DNA of 64,000 nt. It comes from Kineococcus rhizosphaerae. GTDB lineage: Bacteria > Actinomycetota > Actinomycetes > Actinomycetales > Kineococcaceae. The notes below the pieces were generated by a model, which was given only the letters and a program-made list of their open reading frames with translations, did no database searches and had not been told where the DNA came from. The DNA is taken from positions 108,721 through 172,720 of the forward strand of contig NZ_PVZF01000013.1 of NCBI RefSeq assembly GCF_003002055.1, written 5' to 3'. Shown here in pieces: positions 40,726-49,670 of this stretch. How positions within the stretch are numbered: position 1 is the first letter of the stretch; the number at the start of each line of letters is the position of its first letter. The translations under genes and the position numbers were made by a program.

Positions 40726-42054
40726 ATGAGCCCCACCCTGCGCGACCGCGGTCGCTGGAGCACCCTCACCCCCGAGGAGCGCGCCGACCTGCTGACCCGC
40801 GGCACCGCGGCCATCTTCGACCCGGCCCTGCGCGAGAGCGTCCTGGAGATCGTCGAGGACGTCCGCGAGAACGGCGACGCCGCGCTGCTGCGCGCCCTGG
40901 AGACGTTCGACGGCTGCACGATCGAGGCCGACGGGATCCGCGTCACCGAGGCCGAGTTCGCGGCCGCGCGCGAGCAGGTGAGCGACGACCTGCTCGCCGC
41001 GATCCGGGACTCCATCGCCCACGTCCGCCGGTTCAACGAGCAGCTCGTCGCCAAGGGCGACTGGAGCTTCGAGACCGCCCCCGGCCTGACGGTGGGGGAG
41101 AAGGTCAGCCCCATCGCCAGCGCCGGGTTGTTCGTGCCCAGCGGCAAGGGGTCCTACCCCTCGGTGCTCATCCAGCTCGCCGTCCCGGCCGTCGTCGCCG
41201 GGGTGCCCGAGATCGCCGTCATCGTCCCGCCCGTGCCGGGCTCGGGCGGGACGGTCGACCCCGCCGTCCTCGTCGTGGCCGACGAACTCGGCCTGCGCGA
41301 CGTGTTCCGCGCCAACGGCCCCGCCGGGATCGCCGCGCTCGCGTTCGGCACCGAGACCGTCTCGCGGGTCCGCAAGCTCTGCGGCCCGGGCTCGCCGCCC
41401 GTCGCGTGCGCGCAGGTCGAGGTCCAGCGGTTCGGGACGGTCGCCGTCATGCTCCTCGGCCCGTCCGAGTCGCTCGTCCTGGCCGACGACTCCGCCGACC
41501 CGCGCCTGCTCGCCGCCGACCTGCTCAACGAGGCCGAGCACGGCCCGGACTCCACCTCCGTCCTGGTCACCGACAGCGCCGCCCTCGTGGCGGCCACCGA
41601 GCTCGAACTCGCGAAGCAGCTCGACGCGCTGCCCGAACCCCGCCGCACCTACGCGGCCAAGGCCCTCGGCGAGAACGGCGGCGTCGTGCACGTCGCCGAC
41701 CTCACCGAGGGGGCCGAGGTCGCCAACGCGTTCGCCCCCGAGCACATGCAGATCGTCGCCCGCGACGAGCAGCGGGTCCTCGACCTCGTCGTCGACGCCG
41801 GGGAGATCCTGCTCGGCCAGCAGACGACGGTCTCGATGGGCAACTTCGTCATCGGCATCCCCGCCTCGCTGCCCACGTCGGGGTACGCCAAGGTCTCCTC
41901 GGGCATCACCGCCGACGCGTTCCGCAAGTGGACCGCCGTCGCCAAGGCCGACCACGCCGCCCTCGTGGCCAGCGCCCCGACGGTGTTCGCCCTGGCCGAG
42001 CACGAGGGTTTCCCGGCCCACGCCGCCTCCGTCCGCGCCCGGCTGGAGGACTGA
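40726..42054 (+). CDS. HisD-family dehydrogenase, non-canonical
   Basis: The 442-aa protein is clearly of the histidinol dehydrogenase family (FVPSGKGSYPSVLIQLAVPA, LCGPG, LLNEAEHGPDSTSVLVT, NAFAPEHMQI). Two of the four zinc ligands of E. coli-type HisD differ: Gln259 is Glu (NEAEHG) and Asp360 is Asn (MGNFVIG), and the GTNHVLPT motif is missing. The His near the C-terminus (EGFPAHAASV) is kept. It therefore is probably a catabolic homologue acting on another 1,2-amino or hydroxy alcohol, as sulfopropanediol dehydrogenase (HpsN) does. The gene lies far from any his biosynthesis genes here. Confidence 0.8.
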   Translation: MSPTLRDRGRWSTLTPEERADLLTRGTAAIFDPALRESVLEIVEDVRENGDAALLRALETFDGCTIEADGIRVTEAEFAAAREQVSDDLLAAIRDSIAHVRRFNEQLVAKGDWSFETAPGLTVGEKVSPIASAGLFVPSGKGSYPSVLIQLAVPAVVAGVPEIAVIVPPVPGSGGTVDPAVLVVADELGLRDVFRANGPAGIAALAFGTETVSRVRKLCGPGSPPVACAQVEVQRFGTVAVMLLGPSESLVLADDSADPRLLAADLLNEAEHGPDSTSVLVTDSAALVAATELELAKQLDALPEPRRTYAAKALGENGGVVHVADLTEGAEVANAFAPEHMQIVARDEQRVLDLVVDAGEILLGQQTTVSMGNFVIGIPASLPTSGYAKVSSGITADAFRKWTAVAKADHAALVASAPTVFALAEHEGFPAHAASVRARLED

Positions 42055-43463
42055 TGGCCTCCCCGTCCGTCGCGAGCGTCGAACGCCGCACCATCGACTT
42101 CGTCCCGGTCGCCGAACGGCACGGGAACGTCCGCAGCCTGTTCACGCTGTGGTTCGGCGCGAACATGACCATCACCTGCATCGCGGCCGGCGCGATCTGC
42201 GCGACCCTCGGCCTGCCGCTGCCCTGGACGCTGCTGGCCGTCGTCCTGGGCCACCTCGTCGGTGCGGTGTTCATGGCGTTGCACTCCGCGCAGGGCCCCC
42301 TGCTGGGCATCCCGCAGATGATCCAGTCCCGCGCGCAGTTCGGGTACTTCGGCGCCGTGCTGCCGCTGGTCCTCGTGCTGCTCATGTACCTGGGGTACTT
42401 CGCGAGCAGCGCGGTCCTGACGGGGCAGGCCATCACGGGCTGGCTGGGGCTCGACGTCAACCTGTCGATCGTCCTGGGCAGCGTCGTCACGGCCGTCCTG
42501 GCGATCTACGGGTACCGGCTGCTGCACGCCACCGAGAAGTGGCTCTCGCTGGTCTCCGGGCTGGGTTTCCTCTTCCTGTCGGTCCAGCTCGTCCGGCACG
42601 TCGGCCTCGGGCGGTGGACCGCGCAGGGTTTCTCCTGGGGCCCGTTCCTGCTGGCCGCTGCGATCGCCGCGACCTGGCAGCTCACCTACGCCCCCTACGT
42701 CGCGGACTACTCCCGCTACCTGCCCGTCGACACCCCCGTCGCGCAGTCGTTCTGGTTCACCTACGGCGGCACCGTGATCGCCTCGACGTGGATGTTCGCC
42801 TTCGGCGCGGTCGCGGCGAACGCGGCCGCCGACGCCTTCGCCGAGGGGTCGGTCTCGTTCGTCGTGAACCAGGCCGGCGGCGCGACGTGGATCTTCTTCC
42901 TCGTCATCGTCGCCGGGAACATCGCGGTCAACGCGCTGAACCTCTACGGCATGTTCATGTCCGCCACGACGACGTTCACGGTGCTCGGCTCCGAGAAGGT
43001 CGGGCCCGCGCTGCGCACCGCGGGGATCCTCGTGCTGGCCGCCCTCGGTACCGTCATCGCCATCGTCGGCCGCACGAACTTCGTGGACAACTTCACGAAC
43101 TTCATCCTGCTGCTGGCGTACTTCCTCATCCCGTGGACGTCGATCAACCTCGTCGACTTCTACCTGGTGCGCAAGGAGCGGTACGTCATCGCCGAGATCT
43201 TCGACCCGAAGGGCCGCTACGGCGGTGTCGACTGGCGCGCCATGGTCGCCTACCTCGTCGGCATCGTGCTGGAACTGCCGTTCGTGAACTCCACGTTCTA
43301 CGTCGGGCCGTTCGTCGAGCCCCTGGGCGGGGCGGACGTCTCCTGGATCCTGGGCATCTTCATCGCCGGGGGTCTCTACCTCGTCCTCATGAAGAGGTTC
43401 CCCGTCCGCCTCGGCCACGTCGCGGTCCACGGCGACGCCCCCGTCGGGCAGGAGGTCCGGTGA
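42054..43463 (+). CDS. NCS1-family permease
   Basis: The 469-aa membrane protein has about 12 helices and NCS1 features: FTLWFGANMTITCIAAGAI, a PQMIQSRAQFGYFG signature and PYVADYSRYLP. NCS1 carriers import purines, cytosine, hydantoins, allantoin, thiamine or related N-heterocycles with H+ or Na+. As the only transporter of the operon it probably brings in its substrate, which points to a nitrogen heterocycle. Its ATG overlaps the HisD-like stop by 1 bp. Confidence 0.88.
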   Translation: MASPSVASVERRTIDFVPVAERHGNVRSLFTLWFGANMTITCIAAGAICATLGLPLPWTLLAVVLGHLVGAVFMALHSAQGPLLGIPQMIQSRAQFGYFGAVLPLVLVLLMYLGYFASSAVLTGQAITGWLGLDVNLSIVLGSVVTAVLAIYGYRLLHATEKWLSLVSGLGFLFLSVQLVRHVGLGRWTAQGFSWGPFLLAAAIAATWQLTYAPYVADYSRYLPVDTPVAQSFWFTYGGTVIASTWMFAFGAVAANAAADAFAEGSVSFVVNQAGGATWIFFLVIVAGNIAVNALNLYGMFMSATTTFTVLGSEKVGPALRTAGILVLAALGTVIAIVGRTNFVDNFTNFILLLAYFLIPWTSINLVDFYLVRKERYVIAEIFDPKGRYGGVDWRAMVAYLVGIVLELPFVNSTFYVGPFVEPLGGADVSWILGIFIAGGLYLVLMKRFPVRLGHVAVHGDAPVGQEVR

Positions 43464-44671
43464 GGTACGAGGAGGTCCGCGAACTCGTCCAGATCCGGCT
43501 GCCGGAGTTCGGCCGGGACCGGGTGCTGCACCGGGCCCGCACGGTCGAGGACTTCCGCCGCGCCGCGCGCAGGGCCCTGCCCCGCTCGGTGTTCGACTAC
43601 GTCGACGGCGGCGCCGACGAGGAGCAGAGCCTGCGCGGGAACGTCGCGGCGTTCCGCCGCCGGCGGTTCGTCCCGAACTCCCTCGTCGACGTGTCCGAAC
43701 CCGACCTGTCGACCACCGTCCTGGGCCGCGCGATCGCGGCCCCGCTGGGGCTGGCCCCCACGGGCTACACGCGGATGATCTCCCCGCTGGGCGAACCCGC
43801 CGTCGCGCGGGCCGCGGCGGCGCACGGCCTGCCGTACACGCTCTCGACGATGGCGACGACGTCGCTGGAGGACCTCGCGGGGTTCGTCCCGCACGCCGAG
43901 CGGTGGTTCCAGCTCTACGTCTGGAAGGACCGCACCCTCACCGACCAGCTCGTCGAGCGCGCCGAGGCCGCGGGGTACGGGGTGCTCGAGATCGCGATCG
44001 ACACGGCCGTGTCCGGGTACCGCGTGCGGGACGTGAAGAACGGTTTCACCATCCCGCCGGCGCTGACACTGTCGAGCCTGCTCGACATCGGCACGAAACC
44101 CGGCTACTGGACGGGCATGCTGCGCAACCCCGCGCTGACGTTCGCCAACGTCAGTTCCGGCGGGTCGGCCGGGTACACGATCGAGAACATCACCCAGCAG
44201 TTCGACCCGGCCGTCACGTGGGACGACGTGGCCCGCCTCCGGGCGCGGTTCGGCGGGAAGATCGTCCTCAAGGGCCCGGTCAGCGCCCGCGACGCGGTGC
44301 GCGCGAAGGACCTGGGCCTCGACGGCGTCCACCTTTCCAACCACGGCGGCCGCCAGCTCGACCGCGCGGTGGCCCCGGTGGACCTCGTCGCCGGCGTGCG
44401 CGCCGCGGTGGGCGAGGAGTTCACGGTCCTCGTCGACTCCGGCGTCCGGCACGGCGCCGACATCGCGACCGCGATCGCCCTCGGCGCCGACGCCTGCCTC
44501 GTGGGCCGGCCCTACCTGTGGGCGCTGGCCGCGGCGGGCGAGGACGGCGTCGCCCGGGTCCTGCAGCTCCTGCTCGACCAGTTCCGCCGCACCCTGCAAC
44601 TCCTGGGGGTCACCACGGTGGAGCAGTTGCGCCGCGAAGGACCCGACCTGCTCGTGGAGGACCCCCGATGA
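43460..44671 (+). CDS. FMN-dependent alpha-hydroxy acid dehydrogenase/oxidase
   Basis: The 403-aa protein has the FMN-dependent alpha-hydroxy acid fold: FDYVDGGADEE, APLGLAPTGYTRM, the QLYVWKD segment, IVLKGPVS and the active site HLSNHGGRQLD with catalytic His. It oxidises a 2-hydroxy acid (lactate, glycolate, mandelate or similar) to the 2-keto acid. Next to an aminotransferase gene this gives a path from hydroxy acid through keto acid to amino acid. GTG 43460 overlaps the permease stop (4 bp). Confidence 0.9.
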   Translation: MRYEEVRELVQIRLPEFGRDRVLHRARTVEDFRRAARRALPRSVFDYVDGGADEEQSLRGNVAAFRRRRFVPNSLVDVSEPDLSTTVLGRAIAAPLGLAPTGYTRMISPLGEPAVARAAAAHGLPYTLSTMATTSLEDLAGFVPHAERWFQLYVWKDRTLTDQLVERAEAAGYGVLEIAIDTAVSGYRVRDVKNGFTIPPALTLSSLLDIGTKPGYWTGMLRNPALTFANVSSGGSAGYTIENITQQFDPAVTWDDVARLRARFGGKIVLKGPVSARDAVRAKDLGLDGVHLSNHGGRQLDRAVAPVDLVAGVRAAVGEEFTVLVDSGVRHGADIATAIALGADACLVGRPYLWALAAAGEDGVARVLQLLLDQFRRTLQLLGVTTVEQLRREGPDLLVEDPR

Positions 44672-45750
44672 CCCGCCCCACCGTGCGACCCACCGTGCGC
44701 CCGACGATCGCGGCCCTGCCCGCCTACTCCCGCGCCGCCGGGGCCGGCGCCGTCCGGTGGCGCGCGTCGTCGAACGAGTCGACCGTCCCGCCCTCGCCCC
44801 GCGTCGTCGAGGCCGTCGCCCGCGTCGGGGCGACGTCGAACCGCTACCCGAGCCTGGCCGGGGACGACCTCGTCACCGCGATCTCGGCCCGCCTCGGCGT
44901 CGGACCGGAGAACGTCGTCGTCGGCGGCGGTTCGCTGGCCGTCCTGCAGCTCGCGCTGACCGCGTACACCGGGCCGGGCACCGAGGTCGTGCACGCGTGG
45001 CGCAGCTACGAGGCGTACCCGATCCTCGTCGGCATCGCCGACGCGGAGGCCGTCCCGGTGCCGCTGGACGCGCAGTCCCGGCACGACGTCGACGCCATGC
45101 TGGCCGCGATCACCGAGCGCACCGCGGCCGTCCTGGTCTGCGACCCGAACAACCCCACGGGGACCTCGCTGGACCCCGCCGAGCTCCGCCGGCTCCTCGC
45201 CGGGGTCCCGCGCGACGTGCTCGTGCTGCTCGACCAGGCCTACCAGGAGTTCGACGAGAACACCGTCGACGTCCCCGCCCTCATCGCCGCGCACCCGAAC
45301 GTCGTCGTGCTCCGCACGTTCTCCAAGGCGTACGGCCTGGCGGGGCTGCGGGCCGGGTACGCGGTCGGGGACGCGGAGGTCCTGGCCCCCGTGCGCAACA
45401 GCGCCCCGCCGTTCGGGCTCAGCGGGGTCGCCGAGGCCGCGGCCCTGGCCGCCTGGGCCGACGTGGACCACACGGCCGAGATCGTCGCGACCGTGACGCG
45501 CAGCCGCGGGGCGTTCCGCGCGCACCTCGCCGAGCGGGGCCTGGAGACCCCCGACGCGCGCGGCAACTTCGTGTGGCTGCCCGTGAGCGAGCGCGCCCTG
45601 GAACTCGAGGCGCGGTGCGTCGCGCACGGTGTCTCGGTGCGCGCGTTCGCCGGTGAGGGCGTCCGCGTCACCGTCGGCGACCCCGCCGCCGAGGCCGCCG
45701 TCCTGACGGCGGTGGAGGAGTTCCTGGTCCGATCAGCCCGACCGGCCTGA
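44668..45750 (+). CDS. HisC-like PLP aminotransferase
   Basis: The 360-aa fold-type I aminotransferase shows SNESTVPPSPRV, VVVGGGSLAVLQL, DPNNPTGTS, the PLP lysine in RTFSKAYGLAGLRAGYAVG and the Arg in a late V-R-V-T-V-G-D. It is of the histidinol-phosphate/aromatic (HisC/PatA) group, which accepts imidazole- or aryl-pyruvates. It closes the operon; its ATG overlaps the hydroxyacid-oxidase stop. Confidence 0.88.
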   Translation: MTRPTVRPTVRPTIAALPAYSRAAGAGAVRWRASSNESTVPPSPRVVEAVARVGATSNRYPSLAGDDLVTAISARLGVGPENVVVGGGSLAVLQLALTAYTGPGTEVVHAWRSYEAYPILVGIADAEAVPVPLDAQSRHDVDAMLAAITERTAAVLVCDPNNPTGTSLDPAELRRLLAGVPRDVLVLLDQAYQEFDENTVDVPALIAAHPNVVVLRTFSKAYGLAGLRAGYAVGDAEVLAPVRNSAPPFGLSGVAEAAALAAWADVDHTAEIVATVTRSRGAFRAHLAERGLETPDARGNFVWLPVSERALELEARCVAHGVSVRAFAGEGVRVTVGDPAAEAAVLTAVEEFLVRSARPA

Positions 45751-45754
45751 TCGG
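45729..45754. terminator. Bidirectional terminator hairpin
   Basis: CCGATCAG (45729-45736) and CTGATCGG (45747-45754) pair perfectly around a 10-nt loop. It overlaps the 3' ends of two convergent genes that share 18 bp. Confidence 0.65.
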
Positions 45755-46335
45755 CGGCGGCCGCGGCGGGAACCGGCGTAGGCCGGTTCCCGCAGCCGCC
45801 GCCAGCGCTCCGGCACCGCCAGACCGGGCACCGCGTGCCGCACCGGTTCGAAGGTGACCGGCTCGTCGACGGCCGCGCGCCCGTGCACGTGCAGTTCGGC
45901 GAACGGCCGCCACGGCCCCCGCGGGGTGGCTACGGCCAGCAGGAACCGGCCGTCCACCCAGCGGGCGCCGACGAGCAGCCGCCCCCGCGGGCCCGCGAAC
46001 GCCGCGATGCTGGAGTGCAGCCCCGACCGGGCGTCGCGGCGGGGGAACGGCAGCCGGCGGCCCAGCGTCGTCGACAGCAGCAGGTCCCACGGGTCCCCGT
46101 CCGGTGACTCCACCCGCAGCGCCAGGCCCAGCACGTCCGGCAGCGGGGCGGGCAGCCCGGCTCCCCGGGAGAACCGGACGAGGGCCCGGTCCTCGCCCGG
46201 GTCGTCGACCCAGCCGACCCCCGTCCCCGGTCGCAGGCCGTGCCGGACGACGGTGGCCGCGAGGACGGCACCGTGCGGGTGCAGGGCCTTGGCCCCGCGG
46301 ACGCGGGCGAGGGAACGGAAGACGGCGGAGAGCAC
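45733..46335 (-). CDS. Conserved hypothetical protein, phosphodiesterase-annotated type
   Basis: The 200-aa product has no certain function. It has KALHPHGAVLAATVV, GEDRALVRFSRGAGLPAPLPDVLGLALR and LLLSTTLGRR, the layout of an actinobacterial family often labelled phosphodiesterase, with a catalase-like beta-barrel start. No metal-binding cluster is visible. Start GTG 46335 is chosen because upstream residues are not conserved-looking. The C-terminus (SRRGRRRRSGRSG) is basic and overlaps the convergent aminotransferase gene. Confidence 0.55.
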   Translation of the reverse strand: MLSAVFRSLARVRGAKALHPHGAVLAATVVRHGLRPGTGVGWVDDPGEDRALVRFSRGAGLPAPLPDVLGLALRVESPDGDPWDLLLSTTLGRRLPFPRRDARSGLHSSIAAFAGPRGRLLVGARWVDGRFLLAVATPRGPWRPFAELHVHGRAAVDEPVTFEPVRHAVPGLAVPERWRRLREPAYAGSRRGRRRSGRSG

Positions 46336-46420
46336 GACGGGGTTGTTCCCCGCCGGCGCGGTCGTACACGTCACACCTCGTGGTGGAAGGTGCGGGCCGC
46401 GGGGGTCGTTGACCCTGGTG

Positions 46421-47503
46421 ATGGTCACCGACGCCCCTGGCAAGCCCGTCCTCTGGACCCCGCGGCACGTCCTCGTGACCGCCTCCGCGCAGGCCGAACC
46501 GCACGGCCGCGCCATCCTCGACCGCCTCGCCGCCGCCGGGGTCGACGACGTCCGCCTGCTGTCCGGCGACCGCCTGCCGCCCCTGCGCGGGGAGGACGAG
46601 CGCGCGACCTACGCCCGCGCGAAGCGGACGCTCGCCGTCGTCACGAGCGCGGCGTCCAAGCGCCGGCCCACGCCCATCCCGCCGAGCGCCGACTTCTCCT
46701 TCCCGCTGGCCGAGGGCTGCCCGGGCCACTGCCAGTACTGCTACCTGGCCGGGTCGCTGTCCGGCCCGCCGATCACCCGCGTCTACGCGGACCTGCCGCG
46801 CGTCCTGGCCGGTCTCGACGAGGTCGTCGGCACGGGCGCGGTCACGTCGGGCACGGCGGCGCGCGGTCACGAGGGCACCACCTTCGAGGCGTCCTGCTAC
46901 ACCGACCCGCTGGCCCTGGAGCACGTCACGGGGTCGCTGGCCGCCACGATCACGCACTTCGGCACGCACGAGTGGGCCGGGCCCGTGCAGCTGCGGTTCA
47001 CGACGAAGTACGACGACGTCGAGCCCCTGCTGGACCTGCCGCACCACGGCCGGACCCGCGTGCGCGCCTCGGTGAACGTCACCGACGTCGAGCGCTTCGA
47101 GGGCGGCACCGCGCGGGTCGCCGCCCGCCTGCGCGCCCTGGGGCGGCTGGCCCGCGCCGGGTACCCCGTGGGCCTGACGATCGCGCCGATCATGCCGGTG
47201 GTCGACTGGCGCGGGCAGTACGCCGGGCTGCTGGAGGCGGCTGCCGCCGAACTGCCCGCCGAGGCCGACCTGACGGTGGAGTGCATCACGCACCGCTTCA
47301 CGCCGAAGAGCAAGGAGGTCCAGCTCGGCTGGTACCCGCGCACGAAGCTCGACCTCGACGAGTCCACCCGCACCCGCAAGCACGGGAGGTTCGGCGCGGT
47401 GAAGCACGTGTACGACAAGGACACGATGCGCGAGCTGCGCGGGTGGTTCGAGACGGCCGTGGCCGACCGCCTGCCCGCCGCCCGGTACCTGTACTGGACC
47501 TGA
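46421..47503 (+). CDS. Spore photoproduct lyase-like radical SAM protein
   Basis: The 360-aa protein carries a radical SAM cluster motif CPGHCQYCYL (CxxxCxxC, about residues 104-111) after a N-terminal domain, then YLAGSLSGPPITRVYADLPR, EASCYTDPLALEH and CITHRFTPKSK. This matches Spl-like photolyases, which repair the thymine spore photoproduct. Actinobacterial homologues occur in organisms without endospores, and may repair UV damage in dry or resting cells. Start ATG 46421. Confidence 0.85.
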   Translation: MVTDAPGKPVLWTPRHVLVTASAQAEPHGRAILDRLAAAGVDDVRLLSGDRLPPLRGEDERATYARAKRTLAVVTSAASKRRPTPIPPSADFSFPLAEGCPGHCQYCYLAGSLSGPPITRVYADLPRVLAGLDEVVGTGAVTSGTAARGHEGTTFEASCYTDPLALEHVTGSLAATITHFGTHEWAGPVQLRFTTKYDDVEPLLDLPHHGRTRVRASVNVTDVERFEGGTARVAARLRALGRLARAGYPVGLTIAPIMPVVDWRGQYAGLLEAAAAELPAEADLTVECITHRFTPKSKEVQLGWYPRTKLDLDESTRTRKHGRFGAVKHVYDKDTMRELRGWFETAVADRLPAARYLYWT

Positions 47504-47528
47504 CGGCGGGGCCGGCGGCGGCCGGTCC

Positions 47529-47906
47529 TCAGCCGTTCCAGTCGACGAGCTGGACGACGACGCCGTTGGGGTCGCGGACCTGGAAGGCCCGCTCGCCCCA
47601 CTCCTCCACGGTCAGCGGCATCGTCACGCGCACCCCCTCGGCCTGCAGGCGGGCCAGTTCGCCCTCCAGGTCGTCGACGACGAACGCGACGATGAGCCCG
47701 CGGGCGGTCTCGTCGCGCTGGTCGGCGGGCAGGGTGGGCAGCCCCGTGCGCAGGTAGACCACGTTCATCCCGGCGTCGGGCCGGCTGAGGCTGACGAACC
47801 CGTCGGCCTGCATCGCGACCGTGAACCCGAAGTGGTCGACGAGGAAGGCGCCGGACGCCTCCTCGTCCTCGACGGTCAGCGACAGCGCGCTCGCGGTGAT
47901 CCTCAC
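47529..47906 (-). CDS. VOC-family protein (single module)
   Basis: The 125-aa protein is one glyoxalase/bleomycin-resistance module: ALSLTVEDEEASGAFLVDHF at the start, IVAFVVDDLEGELARLQAEG and FQVRDPNGVVVQLVDW with the metal-binding Glu/Gln region. It is likely a dimer and may bind or modify a small toxic compound. It is divergent from a TetR gene with a palindrome in front of it. Confidence 0.85.
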   Translation of the reverse strand: MRITASALSLTVEDEEASGAFLVDHFGFTVAMQADGFVSLSRPDAGMNVVYLRTGLPTLPADQRDETARGLIVAFVVDDLEGELARLQAEGVRVTMPLTVEEWGERAFQVRDPNGVVVQLVDWNG

Positions 47907-47917
47907 GGCGGACCCCT

Positions 47918-47936
47918 CTCTGTACGATGTACGGAG
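47918..47936. promoter_or_regulatory. TetR-type operator palindrome
   Basis: CTCTGTACGATGTACGGAG is an imperfect 19-bp palindrome (GTAC-GAT-GTAC core) just before the VOC start (12 bp) and 76 bp from the TetR start, suited to repress the VOC gene. Confidence 0.6.
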
Positions 47937-48011
47937 TCAAACGGCGGACCCGTCGCCCGTGTTCCCGCTCACGGGTGATCGGTGGGGGTGATCGACGGGG
48001 ATGATCGGCGG

Positions 48012-48767
48012 GTGAGTCCCGACCGCACCAACGACGGCGACCCCGCGCGCACGCTCGCCCTGCTCTGGCGCGACCCGGCCGCCGTGCCCGCCCCCGGCCC
48101 CCGCCGCCGGCACGACCTCGACGCCGTCGTCGCCGCGGCCGTCGACCTCGCCGACGCCGAGGGGCTCGCGGCCGTGTCCGTGCGCCGCGTCGCCGCCCGC
48201 CTCGGCGTGGCCCCCATGTCGCTCTACACCTACGTCGCCGACCGCGCCGAACTGCTCGACCTCATGGTCGACGCCGCCTACCGCGCGATGACGCGCACCG
48301 ACACGGCGGGACGGCCGTGGCGCGCCCGGCTCGCCGCCGTCGCCGCCGAGAACCACGACCTGCTCACCCGCCACCCGTGGGTGGCGGAGGTGTCCACGCT
48401 GCGCCCCTCCCTGGGCCCGGGGCAGACCGCGAAGTACGAGCACGAGCTCGCCGCCCTCGACGACGCCCCCGTCGACGACGTCACCCGCGACGCCTGCCTG
48501 ACGCACCTGCTCCTGTTCGTCCGCGCCTGCGCCCGCGACGCCGCCGAGGCCCGGGCCCGCACCGCCGTCGCCGGCACCGACGAGCAGTGGTGGGCCGCAG
48601 CCGGGCCGGTCCTGGCCCGGTACCTCGACCCCGACCGCTTCCCGCGGGCCGTCCGCGTCGGCACCGCCGCCGGAGCCGCGACCGGCAGCGCCCACGACCC
48701 CGACCGCGCCTACGCCTTCGGCCTCGACCGGCTGCTCGACGGCCTCGCACCGCTGCTCGACGCGTGA
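48012..48767 (+). CDS. TetR-family transcriptional regulator
   Basis: The 251-aa protein has a TetR helix-turn-helix (VAAAVDLADAEGLAAVSVRRVAARLGVAPMSLYTYVADRAEL) and a large C-terminal ligand domain (AWLL-like, DACLTHLLLFVRACARDAAEA). It starts at GTG 48012 or 30 bp earlier at GTG 47982. With the palindrome and divergent VOC gene it forms a typical repressor/target pair. The downstream hydrolase gene (137-bp gap) may be a second target. Confidence 0.88.
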   Translation: MSPDRTNDGDPARTLALLWRDPAAVPAPGPRRRHDLDAVVAAAVDLADAEGLAAVSVRRVAARLGVAPMSLYTYVADRAELLDLMVDAAYRAMTRTDTAGRPWRARLAAVAAENHDLLTRHPWVAEVSTLRPSLGPGQTAKYEHELAALDDAPVDDVTRDACLTHLLLFVRACARDAAEARARTAVAGTDEQWWAAAGPVLARYLDPDRFPRAVRVGTAAGAATGSAHDPDRAYAFGLDRLLDGLAPLLDA

Positions 48768-48903
48768 GGCAGGACGGGTGCGCACGATCGACGCGCACCC
48801 GCGTCCCCCGCCCGCCGGACCAGACCCTGTCAGGGCCACGCCGGGACGCCCGGGGCTGCCTAGCGTCGGGAGCGTCCGCCCCCGCCCACCCCGAGGAGTC
48901 CCC

Positions 48904-49617
48904 GTGCCCACTCCCACCGTCGTCCTCGTCCACGGCGCGTTCGCCGACGCCGCCAGCTGGGCGCCCGTGACCGCCGAGCTGCTCGCCCGCGGGTTCACCG
49001 TCCGGGTGCCCCCCGTCTACAACCGCAGCCTGGTCGCCGACGCCGCCTCGGTGCGCGCCGTCGCCGAGGCCGTCGAGGGTCCCGTGCTGCTCGCGGGCCA
49101 CTCCTACGGCGGGGCCGTCATCACGGTCGCCGGCGCCGCCGAGAACGTCGTCGGCCTCGTGTACGTCGCGGGGTACGCGCTGGCCGAGGGCGAGAGCCTG
49201 GGCCAGCTCCAGGGCGGTTTCCCCGACTCCGACCTGGCCGCGCACCTCGTCTACACGCCCTACCCCGTCGAGGGCGGCGAACCGGGCACCGACGTGTCCG
49301 TGGAGGTCGACGCGTTCCCCGCCGTGTTCGCCGCGGGCGTCCCGGAGCAGACCGCCGCGGTGCTCGCCGTCTCCCAGCGCCCGCTGTCGGCGGTCGCCTT
49401 CGGCGAGGGCGCGCCCGTCGCGGCGTGGCGGACGAAGCCGTCCTGGGGGATCGTCTCGGCCGCCGACCACACCATCAACCCCGACGTCGAGCGGTTCGGC
49501 TACGAGCGCGCGCAGTGCAAGGAGGTCGTCGAGCTGGACGCCCCGCACCTGGTCATGCAGACGCACCCGCGCGAGGTCGCGGACGTCATCGCGACGGCTG
49601 CGGCCGCGACGGCGTGA
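48904..49617 (+). CDS. Alpha/beta-fold hydrolase
   Basis: The 237-aa protein has VVLVHGAFADAASW (oxyanion hole), LLAGHSYGGAVIT (nucleophile elbow G-H-S-Y-G), an acid around SAADHTINP and the catalytic His in DAPHLVMQTHP. It is of the small EstC-like/polyneuridine-type esterase group; the substrate is unknown. GTG 48904 follows GAGGAG 6 bp upstream. Confidence 0.85.
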   Translation: MPTPTVVLVHGAFADAASWAPVTAELLARGFTVRVPPVYNRSLVADAASVRAVAEAVEGPVLLAGHSYGGAVITVAGAAENVVGLVYVAGYALAEGESLGQLQGGFPDSDLAAHLVYTPYPVEGGEPGTDVSVEVDAFPAVFAAGVPEQTAAVLAVSQRPLSAVAFGEGAPVAAWRTKPSWGIVSAADHTINPDVERFGYERAQCKEVVELDAPHLVMQTHPREVADVIATAAAATA

Positions 49618-49653
49618 GCGCACGGCGCCCCGCGTGAGGGCGTGCTCCTCGTC

Positions 49654-49670
49654 CCGGGTTCAACTCCCGG
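49654..49670 (+). other. tRNA T-arm-like fragment
   Basis: CCGGG-TTCAACT-CCCGG is a perfect T-arm (5-bp stem, 7-nt loop with T54, T55, C56, A58) flanked by GTC and CCACC, yet no acceptor, D- or anticodon arm fits around it. It resembles the 3' tRNA piece left at integration sites of mobile elements, or may be a chance hairpin in the 122-bp gap before the chemoreceptor gene. Confidence 0.4.

Noticed and set aside
40726..42054. Biosynthetic hisD of histidine synthesis
   Set aside because: Two zinc ligands and the GTNHVLPT motif differ, and it sits in a transport/catabolic operon rather than with his genes.
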